Position numbers and translations under genes: made by a program. Shown here piece by piece: positions 58,951 through 64,000 of a stretch of DNA of 64,000 nucleotides. The notes beneath the pieces are model-generated. The model was not told where the DNA came from, searched no databases, and saw only the letters and a list, made by a program, of their open reading frames with translations. The stretch's first letter is position 1; every line of letters begins with the position of its first letter. The stretch lies in NCBI GenBank assembly GCA_016705365.1, contig JADIYI010000002.1, forward strand, positions 558,001 to 622,000. Reading direction: 5' to 3'. The stretch comes from Gammaproteobacteria bacterium. GTDB lineage: Bacteria; Pseudomonadota; Gammaproteobacteria; Pseudomonadales; UBA5518.

Positions 58951-61809
58951 ATGAAAAGAATGCTCATCAACGCAACTCAACCGGAAGAGTTGCGGGTCGC
59001 TCTGGTAGACGGACAGCGGCTTTACGATCTGGATATCGAGAATCGCAACCGTATCGCGACCAAGGCCAACATCTATAAAGGCCGCATCACCCGCGTCGAG
59101 CCCAGCCTTGAAGCAGCGTTTGTCGAGTTCGGGGCCGATCGACACGGCTTCCTGCCGCTAAAGGAAATATCGCGTGAGTATTTCAGCGGCTCGGCGGACG
59201 ATTCGCAGGGGCGCCCCCGGATTCGCGACGTGGTCAAGGAAGGCACCGAAGTCATCGTGCAGGTTGACAAGGAAGAGCGCGGCAACAAAGGCGCGGCACT
59301 GACCACGTTCATCAGTCTTGCCGGACGCTATCTGGTACTGATGCCGAACAATCCTCGCGCCGGCGGCATCAGCCGGCGCATCGAAGGTGACGAGCGCACG
59401 GAACTCCGCGACGCGCTCGATTCGCTGAAACTGCCCGAGGGCATGGGTGTCATCATCCGTACCGCCGGCGTGGGACGCTCCGGCGAGGAACTGCAGTGGG
59501 ACCTCGAATATCTGCTGCAATTGTGGTCCGCCATCACCGCGGCCGCCGAAAAGCGGGCGCCGCTGTTGATCTACCAGGAAAGCAATGTCGTCATCCGTGC
59601 CATCCGCGATTGCCTGCGCCAGGATATCGACGAGGTCATCATTGACTCTGCGGACGCCCACGAGAAGGCCTTGGAGTTCATCGAACTGGTGATGCCGAAT
59701 TACCGCAGCAAGGTAAAGCTCTACAAAGACCCCATACCGTTGTTCAACCGCTACCAGATCGAGAGCCAGATCGAAACGGCCTACGAACGCGAAGTCAAAC
59801 TGCCCTCGGGCGGCTCCATAGTGATCGATCCGACCGAAGCAATGGTGTCGATCGATATCAACTCCTCGCGCGCGACCAAGGGCCAGGATATCGAGGAAAC
59901 CGCACTGCAGACCAATTTGCAGGCGGCCGATGAAATCGCGCGCCAGCTCCGCCTGCGCGACATGGGCGGCCTGATCGTGATCGATTTCATCGACATGAAC
60001 AGCTCCCGCAATCAGCGCGAGGTGGAGAATCGCCTGCGCGAAGCGCTCGAACCTGACCGTGCGCGGGTGCAGGTGGGACGCATCTCGCGTTTCGGCTTGA
60101 TGGAGATGTCGCGCCAGCGCCTGCGCCCGTCGCTCGAGGAAACGAGTTCGGCGGTGTGCCCGCGGTGCAGCGGACAGGGAACGGTACGTGACACCAAGTC
60201 CCTGGCGCTGTCGATACTGCGCCTGGTCGAGGAGGAAGCCAACAAGGAGCGCAGCGCACAGATCCGCGTGATCGTGCCGGTCGAGGTTGCCGCCTACCTG
60301 CTGAACGAGAAGCGCCGCGCCATCATCGACATCGAGCAACGCAACAAGCTTCACGTGGTGGTCATTCCCAACCCGAACATGGAAACACCACACTATGAAG
60401 TGATCCGCCTGCGCGATGACAGCACGCTCATCCACGGCGAGGAAACCAGTTTCGAACTCATACCCGAAGCACCGCAACCTGCTGACCTGGTAACCCGTAA
60501 CGCCGAACCGGTAAAAATGCCGCAGGCCGCGGTTCAGTCGGTAGCTCCGCAAAAGCCCAAACCCGCTCCGGCTGCAGCTCCGCAGGAACTTGCTGCCCCG
60601 ACCTCCACGACGCCGGCAGTACCGGTTGCGGCAGCGGCCGAAGCCAGACCCGGGCTGCTGAAATCCTTGTTCGGCAAGCTGTTCGGACCGGCGCCGGTGG
60701 CAGCCCCCCCTGCGAAAGCAGAAGTTGCGGAACCCAAAGTAGTAGAAGCAACCAGCGCTGCCGAGCGCAGCGCGGAAGACAACACCCGGCGCAGCGGACG
60801 GCGCGGGCGGCGCGGTGGTTCAAACCGCAGCCGCAGCCCCGGGCAGGGCACCCAGCGCGGCGAGCGGACTCCCGACTCGCGCAGCGGTCGCGACGAGCCC
60901 AGAGCTCGCGATGAATCTCCCGGCGGTGACGAATCGAGAACACGCGAAGATACCCCAAGGGAACGAGCACCCCGCAGAGAGAGAGAACGGGAACCCCGCC
61001 CCGCCGGGCGCGCTCCCGATTCACCGCGTGCGGATGCCCCGGAACGACGCCCGACCGATGCGCAGCCCAGTGGTCGCGGACCGCGGCGGCGCGGAGAAGC
61101 AAGCGCCGCCACCGTGAGTGCCGATGCGCCTCCGGCAGTCGAAGCGCTCGAAACCGCGCTGGATGCGAGCGCCGTCGATACGAGTGGCGAAGCAGCGGAA
61201 ACCATCATCAACGGCGAAAGCGAGCAGCGCAGCGCACGTCCGCGTCGACGTCGCCAGCGCGGCAGACAACGTGCGACGGAACGTCAGGGAGATCTGACGC
61301 AAGACGAAATTGACGCTGGCGAAGATGTGCAACTGGACTTGATTGCGGAAGACGACGATACGCCGTCTGCAGCCGACGTCGTGGCATCGCCGCCTGTGCG
61401 AGTGGCCGAGGCGATCGAGGCCACCGTCGATGACGTTGCGGTCGTCGCCGATTCGGATTCCGGCAGCAAATCGCCGGCGCCGCAAACTGCCGTGGCAAGC
61501 AAGCCCTGGCCCGAAGCCGCACCGATTGCCGTTGCCGCACCAGTGGCCAAGCCAGCGGCTCCGTTGCGACTCGTTGGACGCGCCGCCAACGATCCGCGGC
61601 AGAACCCACGTCCGGTTGCCGAGGTCGAGATCGTTACCGAATCGCTGGTAATCGATCCGTCACGCTTCCCTCCGGTTCCGTTGCCCCAACCTACCCGGCC
61701 ACAGCCGCCGCGCGCTGCCAACGACCCGCGTCACGATCGGGCAAGCAACGCTGTCCCGGTGCTGACGGAGGGAAATGCGGCAGTGGAGTCGAATCGGGAG
61801 CAGGCATGA
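58951..61809 (+). CDS. rne: Ribonuclease E
   Basis: Endonuclease that heads the RNA degradosome and processes rRNA and tRNA. The 952-aa protein starts MKRMLINATQPEELRVALVDG; the S1 domain is at about 35-125, the DNase I-like domain has the catalytic Asp pair in SIDINSS (about 303) and IVIDFIDMNSSR (about 346), and the zinc-link is CPRCSG (about 404-409). Beyond about residue 510 the protein is disordered: Pro/Ala-rich, then an Arg-rich RNA-binding stretch (about 610-760), then acidic and again Pro-rich, with a repeated AANDPR unit near the end that may bind a partner. Start at 58951 has AGGA upstream. Followed by tRNA-Ser 50 nt later. Confidence 0.97.
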   Translation: MKRMLINATQPEELRVALVDGQRLYDLDIENRNRIATKANIYKGRITRVEPSLEAAFVEFGADRHGFLPLKEISREYFSGSADDSQGRPRIRDVVKEGTEVIVQVDKEERGNKGAALTTFISLAGRYLVLMPNNPRAGGISRRIEGDERTELRDALDSLKLPEGMGVIIRTAGVGRSGEELQWDLEYLLQLWSAITAAAEKRAPLLIYQESNVVIRAIRDCLRQDIDEVIIDSADAHEKALEFIELVMPNYRSKVKLYKDPIPLFNRYQIESQIETAYEREVKLPSGGSIVIDPTEAMVSIDINSSRATKGQDIEETALQTNLQAADEIARQLRLRDMGGLIVIDFIDMNSSRNQREVENRLREALEPDRARVQVGRISRFGLMEMSRQRLRPSLEETSSAVCPRCSGQGTVRDTKSLALSILRLVEEEANKERSAQIRVIVPVEVAAYLLNEKRRAIIDIEQRNKLHVVVIPNPNMETPHYEVIRLRDDSTLIHGEETSFELIPEAPQPADLVTRNAEPVKMPQAAVQSVAPQKPKPAPAAAPQELAAPTSTTPAVPVAAAAEARPGLLKSLFGKLFGPAPVAAPPAKAEVAEPKVVEATSAAERSAEDNTRRSGRRGRRGGSNRSRSPGQGTQRGERTPDSRSGRDEPRARDESPGGDESRTREDTPRERAPRREREREPRPAGRAPDSPRADAPERRPTDAQPSGRGPRRRGEASAATVSADAPPAVEALETALDASAVDTSGEAAETIINGESEQRSARPRRRRQRGRQRATERQGDLTQDEIDAGEDVQLDLIAEDDDTPSAADVVASPPVRVAEAIEATVDDVAVVADSDSGSKSPAPQTAVASKPWPEAAPIAVAAPVAKPAAPLRLVGRAANDPRQNPRPVAEVEIVTESLVIDPSRFPPVPLPQPTRPQPPRAANDPRHDRASNAVPVLTEGNAAVESNREQA

Positions 61810-61819
61810 CACGAGCGCA

Positions 61820-61847
61820 TTGTCTGCGGCTACCCGGCCGCTATAAT
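61820..61847 (+). promoter_or_regulatory. Promoter of tRNA-Ser with GC-rich discriminator
   Basis: TTGTCT (61820-61825) and perfect TATAAT (61842-61847), 16-nt spacer, followed by GCGCGGC, the discriminator typical of stringently controlled stable RNA promoters. The mature tRNA begins 13 nt after the -10. Confidence 0.8.
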
Positions 61848-61859
61848 GCGCGGCGTTGC

Positions 61860-61949
61860 GGAGAGGTGGCTGAGTGGTTTAAAGCACCGGTCTTGAAAAC
61901 CGACGAGGGTGAAAGCCCTCCGTGGGTTCGAATCCCACCCTCTCCACCA
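61860..61949 (+). tRNA. tRNA-Ser (anticodon UGA)
   Basis: A 90-nt class II tRNA with encoded CCA (61947-61949). Acceptor GGAGAGG pairs with CCTCTCC; the D arm holds GGCTGAGTGGTTTAAAGC; anticodon loop CTTGAAA gives TGA; a long variable arm GAGGGTGAAAGCCCTC and T arm GGGTTCGAATCCC follow. The 3' end is also one arm of a 30-bp inverted repeat. Confidence 0.98.
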
Positions 61950-61999
61950 CTACAAAAAGGCCCCACCCGGGGCCTTTTTTGTAGTGGTGGAGAGGGTGG
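61935..61999. repeat. 30-bp inverted repeat including the tRNA-Ser 3' end
   Basis: Left arm 61935-61964 (T-stem 3' strand, acceptor 3' strand, CCA and terminator upstroke) pairs without mismatch to 61969-61999 except for one extra T at 61980. The terminator is its core. See findings. Confidence 0.95.
61951..61983 (+). terminator. Rho-independent terminator after tRNA-Ser
   Basis: GGCCCC-ACCC-GGGGCC stem-loop (61959-61974) flanked by A5 and T6; the T tract follows the stem directly at 61975-61980. It works in both directions by symmetry. Confidence 0.9.
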
Positions 62000-62347
62000 T
62001 GTGCACGAACCCGCCGGTTCGACAAATCGGCAAGACTGCCGCTTTGGACGCACGAGCGAAGCGAGTGCGCCCAGGGTCAGAACAGCCCCAAGGCTGTTCT
62101 GACCAACCCCATCCGAAGGCGTGAAGTGAGCGAACCTTGGACCGGCGTCTGGCCGCCTGCGTGGACCCCATGATCTCGAATACCGGCGTCTACGGCGCCA
62201 CGCCGGGGCGCCGTGCTTTCGCCGGGTCAGGAATCCGATTCCGGGCAATGGTTGCGGCGGAGGAACGCACCTGTCATGCGCTGTCGGCAGTCGCCGCTTG
62301 ACGTTATCATTGCATGCTGTCCGCTATCCAAGTGTCAGGAATTCTCG
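61981..62347. other. Hairpin-rich intergenic region, no gene
   Basis: No coding frame with plausible start or composition. Besides the inverted-repeat arm it contains three further perfect hairpins: 62006-62021 (6-bp stem), 62075-62104 (13-bp stem GGTCAGAACAGCC, 4-nt loop) and 62192-62214 (8-bp stem). TTGACG at 62298-62303 may be a -35 for the next gene, but no good -10 follows. Confidence 0.7.
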
Positions 62348-64000
62348 TTGCACATTGGCAAATCCGCCCGGTTTTTCGTTCTTTCTCTCGCAGCCATGCT
62401 TTGTATCGCAGCGCCGGCGCTCGCGCTGGAAAATGTCGTGCTGCAACTCAAGTGGGAACACGAATACCAGTTCGCCGGCTACTATGCTGCAAAATGGCAA
62501 GGATTCTACGAGCGCGAAGGACTCGACGTAGAGATACGTTCCGCCGCAACCCCGGAGGGCAAGCTTCTCGACCCCATCGGCGAGGTGCTTGCCGGACGCG
62601 CGCAGTTCGGCGTTGGTTCGCTCGACATCCTGGTCGGGCGGGGAAAGGGAGAAGATCTCATCGCACTCGCACCCATTTTCCAGCGCTCTCCGCTCGCGGT
62701 CCATGCCCTGAGCGGCACCGTGCTGAAAAAGCCCGCAGACCTGTTGAAACTGCGGGTTGCCACCTTTGAAAGCGAGTACGGGATCGTCGAGGTACGTGCC
62801 ATGCTGCGCGCCAGCAAGCTGGAGCCAGCGGCACTGAACATTGTCCATGAGCCACCAACCGTCGATTCCCTGGTCAGCGGCAAAGCGGACGCAATCGTGA
62901 CTTACGGCGTTTCGGCGCAGGCCCGCGCCCGCGAACTCGGCGTCAGTCTGCACAGCCTCGAGCCGGCGGATTTCGGTGTGCAAACCTATGGCGACACGCT
63001 GTTCACATCCGGCGATCTGGTCCATCAGCGCCCGGACCTCGTCGAGCGGTTCGTGCGTGCCAGCCTCGAGGGGTGGCGTTACGCGCTGGACAACAAACAG
63101 GAGGTCGCCGATCGCATCAGCGCGACCTTGCCACGCTACATCTATACCTTCGGCGATTTGCAGACCTACAACCGCGAATTCGCGGCCCGGATGGATCGGT
63201 ACACCTACTTTCCCGGCGTCAATCCCGGAACCAGCGATCGCAATCGATGGAGCCGCAGCTATCGGCTGCTGCTCGACGCCGGTCTGATCGAGCATCCTTA
63301 CGCAATCGAGGACCTGCTGTCGGCATCCGCTACCGGGAGTGGCGCTGCGCGCTCCCCCACCATGCTGGATCTGGTATTGCTTGGCGCGATCGTGTTGCTG
63401 ATGTTCGCGGTCATGGTGTGGTGGAGATTCAGGTTCCGCCATGCTTCGTTCGTGTTGATTGCCTTGCTGGCGATGGCGGAATTGCTGGTCGAGTGGCGTT
63501 ATCGCGAGGAGCAGGCACAGAACGTGCGCCTCGATGTCATCGAGCAATTGAGCGCGGTGCGTGCGCGCATCGAGGGTGTTATCAACAACAATCTTTCGCT
63601 TACCAACGGGTTGGCCGCATTCGTTGCAGCAAACCCCGAACTCGATGACGCGGAATTCGAAGCCTATGCCAAAGCCATCATCGCGCGCGAACCCACTCTG
63701 ATCAACCTTGCGGCGGCGCCTGACCTTGTGGTGCGCCATGTCTATCCACGCAAGGGAAACGAGGCCGTCATCGGGCTCGACTATCGCAAGAACAAGGCGC
63801 AACGCGAGGCTGCCGAGCGCGTGCTGCAAACCGGAGAAATGATCGTGGCCGGCCCGGTAAATCTGGTGCAGGGCGGTGAAGCATTCATCGGCCGCGTGCC
63901 GGTTTATGTCGACGACGCCAATGGCGTGAGACACATCTGGGGGCTGGTTTCCGCACCTATCAGTGTCGATGGAGCACTGCAGAGCGCGGGTATTGCCACG
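62348..64000 (+). CDS. Sensor protein with NMT1/THI5-like and CHASE-like domains, 5' part
   Basis: The frame is open to the window end; 551 residues are visible. TTG at 62348 has AGGA 7 nt upstream and gives a clean signal peptide (1-27, ending PALA). An NMT1/THI5-like substrate-binding domain follows (about 30-310: LKWEHEYQFAGYYAAKWQGF and GEVLAGRAQFGVGSLDIL are diagnostic). Two membrane spans lie at about 338-357 and 360-378. A CHASE-like periplasmic segment (about 380-550) includes NNNLSLTNGLAAFVAANPEL and LINLAAAPDLVV. The output domain, probably GGDEF/EAL or histidine kinase, lies beyond the window. It is likely a ligand sensor, possibly for pyrimidine-like compounds, not a transporter part. 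A later ATG at 62396 would remove half the signal peptide. Confidence 0.82.
   Translation, partial: MHIGKSARFFVLSLAAMLCIAAPALALENVVLQLKWEHEYQFAGYYAAKWQGFYEREGLDVEIRSAATPEGKLLDPIGEVLAGRAQFGVGSLDILVGRGKGEDLIALAPIFQRSPLAVHALSGTVLKKPADLLKLRVATFESEYGIVEVRAMLRASKLEPAALNIVHEPPTVDSLVSGKADAIVTYGVSAQARARELGVSLHSLEPADFGVQTYGDTLFTSGDLVHQRPDLVERFVRASLEGWRYALDNKQEVADRISATLPRYIYTFGDLQTYNREFAARMDRYTYFPGVNPGTSDRNRWSRSYRLLLDAGLIEHPYAIEDLLSASATGSGAARSPTMLDLVLLGAIVLLMFAVMVWWRFRFRHASFVLIALLAMAELLVEWRYREEQAQNVRLDVIEQLSAVRARIEGVINNNLSLTNGLAAFVAANPELDDAEFEAYAKAIIAREPTLINLAAAPDLVVRHVYPRKGNEAVIGLDYRKNKAQREAAERVLQTGEMIVAGPVNLVQGGEAFIGRVPVYVDDANGVRHIWGLVSAPISVDGALQSAGIAT

Noticed and set aside
61841..62248. Minus-strand frame of 135 codons containing a GEGGIRTHGG-like peptide
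   Set aside because: It is antisense translation of tRNA-Ser(UGA) and its terminator, a well-known false protein; no ribosome site or family.
62324..63934. 536-codon minus-strand frame
   Set aside because: Antisense to the NMT1/CHASE-like sensor, whose plus frame has signal peptide and recognisable domains.

Overview
The window is chromosomal DNA from a GC-rich gammaproteobacterium, most likely a free-living, aerobic or facultative member of the Pseudomonadales/Cellvibrionales side of the class. This is inferred from gene order and protein character, not from a database search. Pointers are the blocks tig-clpP-clpX-lon-hupB-ppiD, fadB-fadA, and rne/rluC-gph-maf-yceD-rpmF-fabDG-acpP-fabF-pabC-mltG-tmk-holB-pilZ-tatD. 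A sulfite reductase of the CysI + DUF934 type and a wax-ester/diacylglycerol acyltransferase fit the same picture. Most of the window is housekeeping; no phage, insertion sequence or CRISPR array was found.

Layout. 0-9.6 kb: 3' end of a WS/DGAT acyltransferase, DAHP synthase, formate-THF ligase, then a minus-strand cluster (3.96-8.74 kb) encoding a tetraheme NapC/NirT quinol dehydrogenase, an ethylbenzene-dehydrogenase-like cytochrome, a decaheme DmsE/MtrA-type cytochrome and an MtrB/PioB porin. Together these make a plausible electron path from quinol across the outer membrane. nfuA follows, with an IscR type-1-like site in its promoter. 9.7-17.8 kb: metH, DUF2970, a tiny membrane ORF, cysI-DUF934, a small conserved protein and a CPA2 antiporter. 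17.9-22.2 kb: speA, carboxynorspermidine synthase and nspC, an alternative spermidine route. 22.2-25.9 kb: etfBA and the divergent ETF-ubiquinone oxidoreductase.

26.1-29.9 kb holds the least ordinary locus. A 980-residue protein with a signal peptide, a periplasmic coiled coil, several membrane helices and a cytosolic P-loop ATPase overlaps by 8 nt a bare MscS-type channel gene. I read it as a possible nucleotide-dependent, split mechanosensitive channel. 29.9-45.8 kb: serA-DUF1285, an Sfp-type PPTase, ppiD, hupB, lon, clpX, clpP, tig, tRNA-Leu(UAG), a FieF-like exporter and fadBA. 45.8-58.4 kb: a GH84-like glycosidase, then the tatD-to-fab-to-rluC block. plsX and fabH are absent from their usual place and fabF carries a frameshift.

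58.4-64 kb: rne with a long leader, tRNA-Ser(UGA) whose 3' end is duplicated as a 30-bp inverted repeat across its terminator, a 367-bp hairpin-rich gap, and the start of a sensor protein with an NMT1/THI5-like periplasmic domain and a CHASE-like domain that runs off the window. Functional links: etf/etfQO and fadBA serve fatty-acid oxidation; fab, PPTase and acpP serve fatty-acid synthesis; the cytochrome cluster and etfQO both exchange electrons with the quinone pool.
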